Source: Apodospora peruviana
Lineage: Eukaryota; Ascomycota; Sordariomycetes; Sordariales; Lasiosphaeriaceae
DNA length: 64,000 nucleotides
Assembly (NCBI GenBank): GCA_033439685.1
Contig: JAUEDM010000009.1
Coordinates: 1,674,001-1,738,000, forward strand
Reading direction: 5' to 3'
Shown here: positions 55,669 through 64,000 of the stretch, piece by piece
How positions within the stretch are numbered: position 1 is the stretch's first letter
Layout: the number at the start of each line of letters is the position of its first letter
Made by a program: the position numbers and the translations under genes
Notes under the pieces: generated by a model
The model's database searches: none
What the model was told of the DNA's origin: nothing
The model's input: the letters and a program-made list of their open reading frames with translations, nothing else

Positions 55669-57319
55669 GGGAACCAGCGTGTGTGTAGGTAGTACGTGTG
55701 TCTGAACTCTGAACTCTCTTACACTATCTAGGGTTTTTATGTGGGTAGGGGCAAGTGGCAGGAAGCTAAGGAGGGCGAGTTAACGGCGAGAAGGGCCGTT
55801 TCGTTGATCATGGCGGAGGACTGGAGCTGAGGATGCCCAGCTCCTAGGTTCATCTTAAGTTCTCAACCAATAACCAGTTCATTGCGAGTGTAGTATAGTT
55901 AGGGAGGGTATACTGTTCATCTCATCAAGGTGCTCTCGCGTCTAACTGCTCTGGGGTCAGATGGACCAAGGTCGTCTATGTTGTCATGGTGCTATCAAAA
56001 CCTGTGCTGGTCCGTGTCATGAAGAAAACTACCAGGTATGTCTGTGGAGAGGATTGGCCAGACGAGGTTGTCCCATGTGATGATATGACAGACAAATGCT
56101 TCAACTGGAACATGTGTCTCGGCTTCAATTGCTTGTCCTGGTCCCCCTCTGGCCTTGGGACTCCTGGGCCCACTCCAAATTGCAGGAGACATACAGGGGG
56201 GAAGCTGGGGCAAGAATTGCCGGTTGGTAGTGGCTGGGCAGATTATGTCATCAATGTCGGCTCGGATTGCCGTCATCATTTTGCCCATGTGTGAAATTCA
56301 CTAATAATACATACCTAGGTACCTTTCGCGACGAGTTTCGAGGTAAAAGTCTGGAAATAGCAGCGAGAGTAGAGAATCAAAGGCGGATTGTCTGCAATTC
56401 TGCATAGGCTGAATTCAGTCGTGTTTGCAGTGGCAGTTTCTAGCGGGACTCAAGTTTCAAGCTTTTGTTCTTCAAGGGATTGGGCAAAAGGTCGCGTGCT
56501 CTTTCCCCCATTGCTTTAGCGGTCCAAACAAGGGGGCGCTGTCAACTGTGGCGACGGCAGTGGCTGGGCACGCTAGGGGCAGGGACAGACCCTCTGAGGC
56601 TCTCCACATTCCACAGATCGACCTTGGCACGTGCTTGGCTGCTTCATCTCGCGTTTCCTCCCCTGGACCTTTCCCTAAATTCTCCATTCCGCATCGACAT
56701 TCCCTCTCGCGGGGATTTCCCCATCTCAAATCGGCGCGAAGGCATCAAATGCGTCCTTGCACACCATGGTTCCGTCGGCACTTGGCAGTGACAATCTGTC
56801 GCACCATGGCCGGTTGACACTGGGACAGCGCTGTGAGCCTTTGCCCTTTGGCTTGGCCCGACTGCCGAACTGCCGGATCCCAACGCATTTCCAAGAACGA
56901 AAGCGCATCCGCACTGAACATGTCGGGGGTGAGCAGTCGTTGACGTGCAGATGCTGATGTCCCAGTGGACATGGGCACTGCAACGCCAGCTTCTGCCCTT
57001 GGCGCTTGAAGTTGCCCTGACGGCTGATGTTGGATCGCCGTCGAGAGACAGTCAATCCGTTATTACCACCTTGGCGGACTGCTTCGTCGTCCCGGACGAT
57101 TGCCTCTTCATTCCATTCATCACTCTCAAAGAGAAGCAGCTGGTCTGCATTTATCATTTCCATCTTGGCGTTTTGGCTCATTTTCTTTCCTTCTCCTTTC
57201 TCTTCGTTTCTCTTTCTCTTTCTCCGTCGTCTCCACACGTCGTCGAGTCGCGCCACGCAAACAGATCGATGACGACGAGCGAAATCTAGAGAAATTGCTG
57301 ACACTATTCGGGCGGCATC
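55669..57319. other. 1.65-kb gene-free region
   Basis: TACCTAGGTACC at 56312 on. Frames at 55986 and 56726 are unconvincing. A C/T-rich pyrimidine stretch (57180-57240) forms the leader of the next gene. Confidence 0.5.
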
Positions 57320-59308
57320 ATGAGGTCGACAGCGCCCACCCTCCGCCGGCGGCGGAATCTTGGCTGGCCGAGGCACCGCCGGAGGCAGGTTGGAGGCGAT
57401 ATCGATTCGGACTCGGACGCGGATGGGGAGGCAGACTCGGGCTCGGAAACCGACACGGAGGTGGACTCGGACTCGGACGCGGATTCGGACGACGAGCAGG
57501 CAGTCCGCCCAGCTCGCCCGAGTGCTGGTAGGCCCAGTGGTCTGTCTGGGACGGGAGGTTTACCCATTGGGTCTGGCCTTGGGTCGACGACGGGGTCGGG
57601 TTCGGCAGCGGCAGTTCCCAGTCTGGGGTCACCCCTGGGTTCAAACTTTGTGTCCGAGCCACAAACTGCGGTCGGGCGAGTTGGAACGGGAACTACCCTC
57701 GGCGCGACCAACGGTGCATTGCAGGAAGCGGATGACGAGTCGGATTCGGCTGATTCGTTAGGAGTTGAATCCGCGACAGATGGCGACGAGAGCGACTCCG
57801 CGGATGACTCGGCTGACGAGGGAGGGACTTTACTCCCTCCTCCGCCTCCGGCGGCCACCACCACGGCGTCGATTTCCACCATTGCACCACCGGCGGCAAC
57901 AGTATCAACTATAGCCTCTCCTCCTCCACCTCCTCCTCCACCTCCTCCTCCACCACCTCCTTCTGCGTCGTCAACATTCACTACATCGCGTCCAGCAATA
58001 ACATCGACATCAGTCGAGCAACCAGTTACGTCTACCAGCACTGAAAAGCCGGCACAGTCAACAACACTCCCGGCACCGGTGCTGGCACCCGAGGTTCCAG
58101 ATGACCTGTCATCATCCTCCATCAGCGCTTCATCAACCAGTAGCGCTTCATCAACCATTAGCGCTTCATCAACCAGTAGCGCTTCATCAACCAGTTCCTC
58201 CTCATCAAGCAGCCCGGGCTCCACTGGATCTGCTACTACTACAGCAGCTGGTAGGACAGTGTCTCAGCTAACACAAACCGTGACATCTTCGTCGGTGGCG
58301 ACCACCGATCTGACGCTGGGACCGACTTTTGCGGCCACAACATCCGAATCGTTTGCTCTCTCGACGGCACTAGCGAGTGAGGTTGTAGGTGTTGGAGCAA
58401 GCAGCGTGATCGAGCCACAGGCCGACTCCACCAGCTTGGCCGACCAACAAGCGGCAGGGACAACCGAACAGGAGCCCATGAACGCAGGGTTTGCAGTCGG
58501 TCTTGTGATTGGAATCCTAGGTAAACACCCAGTCTCCCTTATAAGCCCGCTGGACGGTGTACTAAACATCATTATCACAGCTTTGATCGGCATCATGCTC
58601 CTCGGCGCCTATCTGCTCATGAAAAAGATGCGCGGGGATCGCCAGACATCCACTTTGCCAAAACCAAAGGGCTTCGGCCTTGGCAAGTTTGGACGACACT
58701 CATCATCGGACCGCTCGACCTGGAACTGGAAGCTGTGGGACTCGGGCAGCAGCACCGCTGGCCGTGACACGCCGGACATCATGGCTGCCCCGCCACTCCC
58801 GCCGCCTCTGATGCCAGGAAACAAGCTCAAGACCAATTCCGAGATGGTTGACGACCTCATGCGAGCGGCCTATGCTGCCGAATCCGGCCAGAACTACAAC
58901 GATCTCGAGTCCCAGGCGGGCGGGTTGGACGAAAAGAGACCGGGAGGAGGAGGAGGACCACCACCACCACTCGGCACAAACTTCTACCTGGACGAGAAGG
59001 CGTACGCTGCCTTGCAGGGTGGGACAGGGCCATATTCTCCGCTGCCGCCAGTGCCAACGACCACGTTTGTCGACAAGGGGAGACCTTCCAGTGATGGAAA
59101 TCCCCTCCGACACTGGCTGAACGACACGGTCACCCCGCACCAGTCCAAGTTCGGTCCTCCGTCGACGGCTGGACTACCGCCTGACCTCATGCCACCGGCT
59201 CCTCCGATGCCTGGACCGGGGCCAGGGGGCTACTATGGCAACAACAATAGCAAGATGGGCCCCGCTGGCGGTGGCGGCGGCGGCGGCAATGGCGGTTTTT
59301 ATGGTTGA
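57320..59308 (+). CDS. Mucin-like single-pass membrane protein
   Basis: Exons 57320-58520 and 58581-59308; the 60-bp intron (GTAAAC...ACTAAAC...CACAG) is in frame and stop-free, and removing it restores one continuous helix (GFAVGLVIGIL|ALIGIMLLGAYLLM), giving 642 residues. Before it lie an acidic Asp/Ser repeat zone (DSDSDADGEADSGSE), a proline run of 14 or so, and a long Ser/Thr-rich stalk; after it a basic stop-transfer KKMRGDR and a Pro/Gly-rich cytoplasmic tail ending in polyglycine. This plan (extracellular mucin stalk, one helix, disordered tail) is typical of fungal wall-stress or signalling mucins such as Msb2/Wsc-like proteins, but no WSC or other domain is present. No signal peptide is seen at the chosen start, so an upstream exon may be missed. 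Confidence 0.7.
   Translation: MRSTAPTLRRRRNLGWPRHRRRQVGGDIDSDSDADGEADSGSETDTEVDSDSDADSDDEQAVRPARPSAGRPSGLSGTGGLPIGSGLGSTTGSGSAAAVPSLGSPLGSNFVSEPQTAVGRVGTGTTLGATNGALQEADDESDSADSLGVESATDGDESDSADDSADEGGTLLPPPPPAATTTASISTIAPPAATVSTIASPPPPPPPPPPPPPPSASSTFTTSRPAITSTSVEQPVTSTSTEKPAQSTTLPAPVLAPEVPDDLSSSSISASSTSSASSTISASSTSSASSTSSSSSSSPGSTGSATTTAAGRTVSQLTQTVTSSSVATTDLTLGPTFAATTSESFALSTALASEVVGVGASSVIEPQADSTSLADQQAAGTTEQEPMNAGFAVGLVIGILGKHPVSLISPLDGVLNIIITALIGIMLLGAYLLMKKMRGDRQTSTLPKPKGFGLGKFGRHSSSDRSTWNWKLWDSGSSTAGRDTPDIMAAPPLPPPLMPGNKLKTNSEMVDDLMRAAYAAESGQNYNDLESQAGGLDEKRPGGGGGPPPPLGTNFYLDEKAYAALQGGTGPYSPLPPVPTTTFVDKGRPSSDGNPLRHWLNDTVTPHQSKFGPPSTAGLPPDLMPPAPPMPGPGPGGYYGNNNSKMGPAGGGGGGGNGGFYG
58124..58195 (+). 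repeat. Four 18-bp in-frame repeats in the Ser/Thr stalk
   Basis: Unit agcgcttcatcaaccagt (SASSTS) four times, the second with att at its end. In-frame, so length changes would not disturb the protein. Confidence 0.9.
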
Positions 59309-60330
59309 GGTTCTGTGTGTGTCTAGACAGGTTCATCAGGATTGACTACTTGCATACTTGATGCTAAGTGCTTGTGCTATGTATATAGCGGGAGCGAAAT
59401 TTTGCTTGTTGGTCAATGGGTTCCGTTAGAGCAATAGCGTACCCTGAAATGTACAAACCTGGCGTGATCTCTTATCCTGCACGTGGACGTTCCAGTCACT
59501 GGTCTACTTAGGCATATGGGCGCCTACTTACCTGAATTAGCAGGTATCAAACACAATCCATCCGTGGCCGGCTATCGCGTCAGTCATCGTGACGAATGAC
59601 AAGTTTGCATGTTGAATATCTGGGGTAGTACTTCTTCAAGTTTGCTGACAGAAAGGAAGGTAGCAAATTGGTCGCCACCGTTCGTGCTGACCTGAACGAG
59701 CCCATTGGAAAGGAAACCGAAGAAAAAGGCGCATTGTGGTGGCACTGTCCGCATCGGGATAGTGCCCGATTCGTGGACTCGGGTGTTGTTTGTTGTCGTG
59801 CATGAATCTCCCCCACGCTCTTCGAGGTTGCGAGATCGCCTGCCTATTTCGGCAGGTGTGTGTGATAACTACCGAAGTAAATTGATTAAGTGGCGGTAGG
59901 TATCCTATACACATGATGTCTAAGGATAAGAGGCGCAACATTATGTACTACACACATGCATTCGTCTTATCTATAGTACCGGATCTATCTGCAGGGGCCG
60001 CTATGTATGCACATCGGCAGTTTTGCCAAGGAAAAATCAAGCTTTACTCTTGATTGCTTTCCTAGATGAAGTATGGCTTTTTAGAGTTGCTGGTTTGTCA
60101 CGAACTAGAACTAGTAGCTTAGCTTTATCAGTTAGATTCTAGCACACACACCTCTCCAAAACAGGCCCGGTCCTGCCGGTGTGTATCTCGTTACCTGGTA
60201 CTTATGCTTCCTCATATCCCATCTACGTTATAGCTGGAGCAATTCGCCACGAGGTAGTCTCCTCTCGTTGAGTTGGGGTATCAGTCTACACGTCATATTG
60301 TGCGCAGCAAACCCACCAACGCACGCCAAC
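59309..60330. other. Intergenic before the carboxypeptidase gene
   Basis: No gene. The frame of the carboxypeptidase is open upstream to 60181 but without features of a protein start. Confidence 0.5.
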
Positions 60331-61830
60331 ATGAGGCTTCCTTTCACTGCGTCGCTGGCTGCGCTCCAGTCCCTCGTGGTCGTCGCCCACGGCCACGCCG
60401 GCGGCAGCGACTCGGACCACCATGTGCTGCTGCCCGTGCAACTGCGCGCACCCACGGCGGAGCACTTTCTCCCCATCGTCAGCAACGACACGTACGATTT
60501 CGGGTGCCGGCCTATCGCGCGTCCCGTCACCGCCGACGGGAGCAGCAGCAGGCAGTACTTTGAGCTCCATGCGCTCCTGACGCGGGACCAGATCGCCCAT
60601 CTGTCGCACGAGTACCGGTCCACCGACGTTTCCCTGCACGAGCAGACCCTGACCAAGCGGGCAGCCACGGCGCCGATCGGAACGGGCGACCGGTTCCAGT
60701 CCGGCACCGTCGCGCCCAAGGGGCTGGGCACCCAGGCCAGCGGGACGACCATCGCCAGCATCATGAACCTGAACGAGATCAGCTCTGCCGTTAATGGGTT
60801 GGTGTCTGTCTATAAGACTGTCACCACTTTTACCCTGCCGTACAAGACCTTTGAGGGACGGACGCAGTTCGCCGCGTACGTTGGTGCCGGGACGGACACG
60901 TCCAAGTATCATCTGTACCTGAGCGCGGCGGTGCATGCGCGCGAGCGCGGCGGGCCCGATAACCTGATTTACTGGATTTCAGATCTGTTGTCCGCCAACA
61001 AGACCGGTTCGGGTTTGACGTATGGCAAGAAGACGTACACCAACGCGCAGGTCAAGTCTGTGCTAGCGGCGGGCATCGTTTTCTTTCCCGTGGTGAACCC
61101 GGACGGCGTGGCCTACGACCAGTCGTCGGGCTCGCTGTGGCGCAAGAACCGAAACACCAAGTCCGGGTCCTCGGGTGCGTCTGTCGGGGTGGACATCAAC
61201 CGGAACTTTGATTTCCTCTGGAACTTTCCCAAGTATTTTGCCTCGTCGGCGTCGCCTGCCTCCACAAGCCCCAGTTCGCAGACATTTTATGGCACCGCGG
61301 CGCAGTCGGAGCCAGAGACGAAGAACCATGTCTCGGTGTACGACAAGTTTCCTAAAATTCGGTGGTTCATGGACGTCCATTCCGCCGCCGGCGATATTTT
61401 GTACAGCTGGGGTGACGACGAGAACCAGTCGACCAACACGGCCATGAACTTTTTGTCCTCAACGTACGACGGGAAGCGGGGTATCGTCGGCGACACGGCG
61501 TACAAGGAGTACATTCCTTCTGCCGATGCGACCAACGTTAAGAAGGTCGCGGACGCGACGGTGGCGGCTATGAAGGCGGTTGGTGGAAGGAGCTATATCA
61601 CCCAGCAGGCGGTAGGACTGTACGCGACCTCTGGCGCGACGGACGACTATGCCTTCAGTCGGTACTGGAGCAAGAGTGGGCAGGTGAATAAGGTGTACGG
61701 GTACACGATGGAGTTTGGGTACTCGACCAACTTTTATCCGACGTTGACCGAGTTCAATCAGAATATCTTGGATACGAATGCGGGTTTCATGGATTGGGCG
61801 CTGGCAGCGATTTCTGTCGGGCTTGAGTGA
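60331..61830 (+). CDS. Secreted zinc carboxypeptidase, M14 family
   Basis: Intronless, 499 residues from ATG 60331, chosen because it gives a signal peptide (MRLPFTASLAALQSLVVVAH). A propeptide follows, closing at KR 109-110. The M14 active site is complete: zinc ligands His202 and Glu205 in VHARERGG, His350 in DVHSAAGD; substrate Arg291 in DINRNFDF; PVVNPDGVAY; and the catalytic Glu461 in YTMEFGYS. The enzyme trims C-terminal residues from extracellular peptides. The usual HARE-W is HARERG here, and the second tyrosine-bearing loop (SKSGQVNKVYGYTMEF) is intact. It belongs with the A-type fungal carboxypeptidases; specificity pocket cannot be read with confidence. Confidence 0.9.
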   Translation: MRLPFTASLAALQSLVVVAHGHAGGSDSDHHVLLPVQLRAPTAEHFLPIVSNDTYDFGCRPIARPVTADGSSSRQYFELHALLTRDQIAHLSHEYRSTDVSLHEQTLTKRAATAPIGTGDRFQSGTVAPKGLGTQASGTTIASIMNLNEISSAVNGLVSVYKTVTTFTLPYKTFEGRTQFAAYVGAGTDTSKYHLYLSAAVHARERGGPDNLIYWISDLLSANKTGSGLTYGKKTYTNAQVKSVLAAGIVFFPVVNPDGVAYDQSSGSLWRKNRNTKSGSSGASVGVDINRNFDFLWNFPKYFASSASPASTSPSSQTFYGTAAQSEPETKNHVSVYDKFPKIRWFMDVHSAAGDILYSWGDDENQSTNTAMNFLSSTYDGKRGIVGDTAYKEYIPSADATNVKKVADATVAAMKAVGGRSYITQQAVGLYATSGATDDYAFSRYWSKSGQVNKVYGYTMEFGYSTNFYPTLTEFNQNILDTNAGFMDWALAAISVGLE

Positions 61831-62012
61831 TGAGTTGAGCCGTGACTGAGGTGGTTGAAGTTTACAAAGGGATGAATGCATGTACGGAATTTAGCATATT
61901 AGTTGGCAGTGAAAATATGAGTACCTGCTTTATTAAGACGGCGATGTATATATCAACGCGCATGTTGTATCGAAAAATTGCCAGCCTCGTAAGTTCAGTA
62001 TATCTATCTTGT

Positions 62013-63095
62013 TTAATTCAAGTTAGAACTGGTCCTCTTAAGAGACTCAGGTGGTGAGAGATCAAGCGTAGCATCCTCCACGCTGTCGTGGCCTGTTCTG
62101 CTCGTCTGAATGGCTCGCCCCAGATTCCTCATAGCAAGTGTCACGGCCGGCATCCAGGATCGATGGACGAACTCATCAATTGGGCGCTATCAACGAAGAT
62201 TCTAAACTGCAGAGGAAAGGAAAGAAAAGAACAATCCTTGGAGCGCGAAGCGCGACAAGCTTCATTGTGGGGTGGGACCCCTTGACCTTCGTTGCTCCTG
62301 ATTGGTCCTAGTGACGAAGTCGATTACTGAGAGTCTAATCAGTTCGCTCTCGCCGTCGGCCGCCGTGCCCATCTCGCAGTCGATGGCGACGGCGGTCTGA
62401 ATGCTGCTTGTGGGAGTGGGTTGTGCCGGGATAGGAGTCCGGTGGAACTGCCATCGCGGCTTGAGGATGGTGTCTCGGTGCAGCCGCATGTCGGGAGGCA
62501 GACCCTCGTGGTGTTGGCTGTGCGTGCACGGCGGGGCGGAAACGGGTTTCCTGCAGCAGGTCCATGTCTAACCATAATTACCACATATAAGATATATGAA
62601 GTTTAAAGAGGCCAAGGGATGTATAGTGTCTGATTGTCGTCCTTATCTTGCCAGTGGCACCATAGGTCACTTTGCCGGAGTGAAAGTTGCAGACGGCGGG
62701 TTTCGGCGGCTGCTCAGATGCCCGAGAAGAATCGGGGCTTTTCTTTTGAGGAGGATCGGCAGGCTTCTTCTTTTGAGGAGGCTCGCTTTTCTTCTTTGCC
62801 CCACCGTCATGACTGTCGCGGTCGAGGCCGCGAGTTACTATAGCGCATACATGAGCAGATGTGGACAGGGGGTGCGGGCCATATTGAGATGTTAGGTAAG
62901 ATAAGGTACCTAGGTAAGGTACGTACCTCTGACACCACAAGAGGCGCAACGCGTCTTTCGGTCGAGTTGCTCGTCGGAGAGCGGCTGGAGAACGCAACCA
63001 GCCTTCTTCAGTGTCTCGGCGGAGTGAATGAGGCCGGTCAACTTGTCGATATGCTCCGGTGTAGCCTCGGTCGTGGCGTTGGCGGTGGTGGCCAT
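62013..63095 (-). pseudogene. REX3-like RNA exonuclease with damaged catalytic domain
   Basis: Minus strand. Exons 63095-62927 (MATTANATTEATPEHIDKL ... CASCGVR), 62837-62671 (Lys/Pro-rich, CNFHSGK) and from 62567 (TWTCCRKPVSAPPCTHSQHH, a Cys/His zinc cluster) lead into AVAIDCEMGTAADGESELIR, the first DEDD motif of the RNase T/Rex family, then a stop at 62262-62264. About 150 residues of the exonuclease fold should follow. In another frame 62013-62100 reads TGHDSVEDA, the family's last motif, close to the end. The middle of the domain, with the second acidic motif, is missing, so the copy probably cannot act as a nuclease. Rex3-type proteins trim 3' ends of RNase P/MRP and small RNAs. The second intron (103 bp) boundaries are less certain. 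Confidence 0.6.
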
Positions 63096-63904
63096 CCTAA
63101 CCGATGTTCTCCTGGGGAGGGGTGAAAGAAGGATGTAATGGGAAAGTGCCGAATGATGGAAAGGGAAAATGAGAGTGATTGCGAGGGAATTTCTGGACTC
63201 TGGCGTGGACGGAAAAGAATGGAGGGGGAAAAAAAACCAAAAGAAACAGTCTGCACTTCCATCCGGTCGGTCATCTTCCATCGGGTAGGAATGGGCTGGG
63301 ACTGCAGTCATCCAGCTTCCGTCCAGTCATTAAGTGAATTCGGGCAGGTGCATTGTAAGCCTCACCGGGTAGATGAATGAGTGCCTCAGGCAAGTCTGTC
63401 ATTCCAAGCCAATAGAGTTGTTAGTCATGCGTGGACGCAATGGAAGCAAGCTGCAGTTGGGGTTGTGTGTAAACCTTGTTCTACTATGAGCAAACTTAGT
63501 GTTTGTTACGCAACACATGGTCATCTAAAGAGGCTCGTGGACGGTTAGTTCGGTACCTACCTAGGTAAGTTGCGTATCTTGCTTAAACCAACATGGAGCT
63601 AGAAGACGTTCTGATGATTAGAGCTTCTAAGGTACCATACCTAAGGTAGTCTACCTACCTAGGTAATCATCAACTGTCACAACGGGATGGATTACAAGCA
63701 GAATCCCGACCTTAAAAACTCAACGAGATTTTCAACTCTTATCATATAAAACTGCACACGAAGAATAAAAATCCATAGCAACGAAACTACCTCCTCAGCT
63801 GCATACCACTTAGGGAAAAGTCCGACCTGCTGAACCCAACTCCTGAAGCTGAATAAAGGCAGCAAACATACCAGACCACCGAAAAATATACAGGAATATC
63901 CCCA
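63096..63904. other. Intergenic with clustered TACCTAGGTA motifs
   Basis: At 63553-63572 and 63630-63667 the palindromic motif recurs in tight clusters. No gene. Confidence 0.55.
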
Positions 63905-64000
63905 TTACGAAAGTGAGAGGAGCTCCTGGCGGGTGTTCGGTCTCATGTCCTTAAAACTGCCTTTTTCCATAATCGACCTCACTGCTTGGAGGAGGAAGAC
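63905..64000 (-). CDS. C-terminal end of an unidentified gene (partial)
   Basis: A minus-strand frame enters from the right edge and closes with TAA at 63905-63907 after 31 codons (LLQAVRSIMEKGSFKDMRPN, TRQELLSLS). Composition looks like genuine protein and a C-terminal helix, but too little is present to name it or be certain. Confidence 0.35.
   Translation of the reverse strand, partial: VFLLQAVRSIMEKGSFKDMRPNTRQELLSLS

Noticed and set aside
55986..56294. 102-codon cysteine-containing frame
   Set aside because: No signal peptide, weak start, no conserved spacing of cysteines.
56726..57376. 216-codon minus-strand frame
   Set aside because: Runs antisense into the mucin-like gene; composition random and basic.

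Overview
The window is nuclear DNA of a filamentous ascomycete fungus, most likely a Sordariomycete. Genes have short introns (54-103 bp) with GT..AG ends and CTAAC/CTGAC-type branch sites, coding DNA is GC-rich, and both strands are used without operons. The recognisable core genes are typical of this group: fta1/CENP-L, PEP7/VAC1, MET8, an MBP1-type APSES factor, a LYR protein, DUF1304 and DUF3176 proteins, and a rhodopsin-like membrane protein. The genus cannot be read from the sequence.

Bases 1-15.7 kb are an accessory, decaying region. It begins inside an ankyrin-repeat/ZZ-finger gene with 13 almost identical 99-bp repeats. Then come a broken NB-ARC STAND domain, two copies of one Tad-like non-LTR retrotransposon lying head to head, an orphan NLR/WD40-type C-terminal tail, a small secreted AA1-like protein, a HET-domain gene fragment, the 3' end of a second LINE family, and a 3.3-kb decayed copy of a large uncharacterised fungal gene. 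Several stop codons here are CAG/CAA to TAG/TAA changes, the CpA to TpA pattern expected of repeat-induced point mutation (RIP). In two cases the sister LINE copy in the same window still has the glutamine codon. I read the region as a graveyard of fungal NLR/HET (allorecognition or immunity-like) genes.

Bases 16.7-30 kb hold a DUF1304 membrane protein, a secreted 5'-nucleotidase, a DUF3176 membrane gene broken by a 31-bp tandem duplication and a 1-bp shift, a tRNA-Lys(CTT) gene with about 52 bp inserted in its D-loop, an NmrA-like oxidoreductase and the kinetochore gene fta1.

Bases 30-43 kb are the compact conserved core: pep7 and met8 diverge from one 0.66-kb promoter; an MBP1-type cell-cycle factor and a LYR protein diverge from another; a GNAT acetyltransferase is convergent with the LYR gene; a cytosolic-type 5'-nucleotidase follows.

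Bases 45-64 kb are gene-poor, with membrane and secreted proteins: a rhodopsin-domain protein, a six-cysteine secreted protein, a larger secreted protein, a multi-pass membrane protein with a GC-AG intron, a mucin-like single-pass protein, an M14 carboxypeptidase, a REX3-like RNA exonuclease with a damaged catalytic domain, and the last codons of a gene running off the right edge. Palindromic TACCTAGGTA-type motifs are scattered through the intergenic DNA. Start sites and splice sites are inferred from sequence only; no transcript evidence was available.
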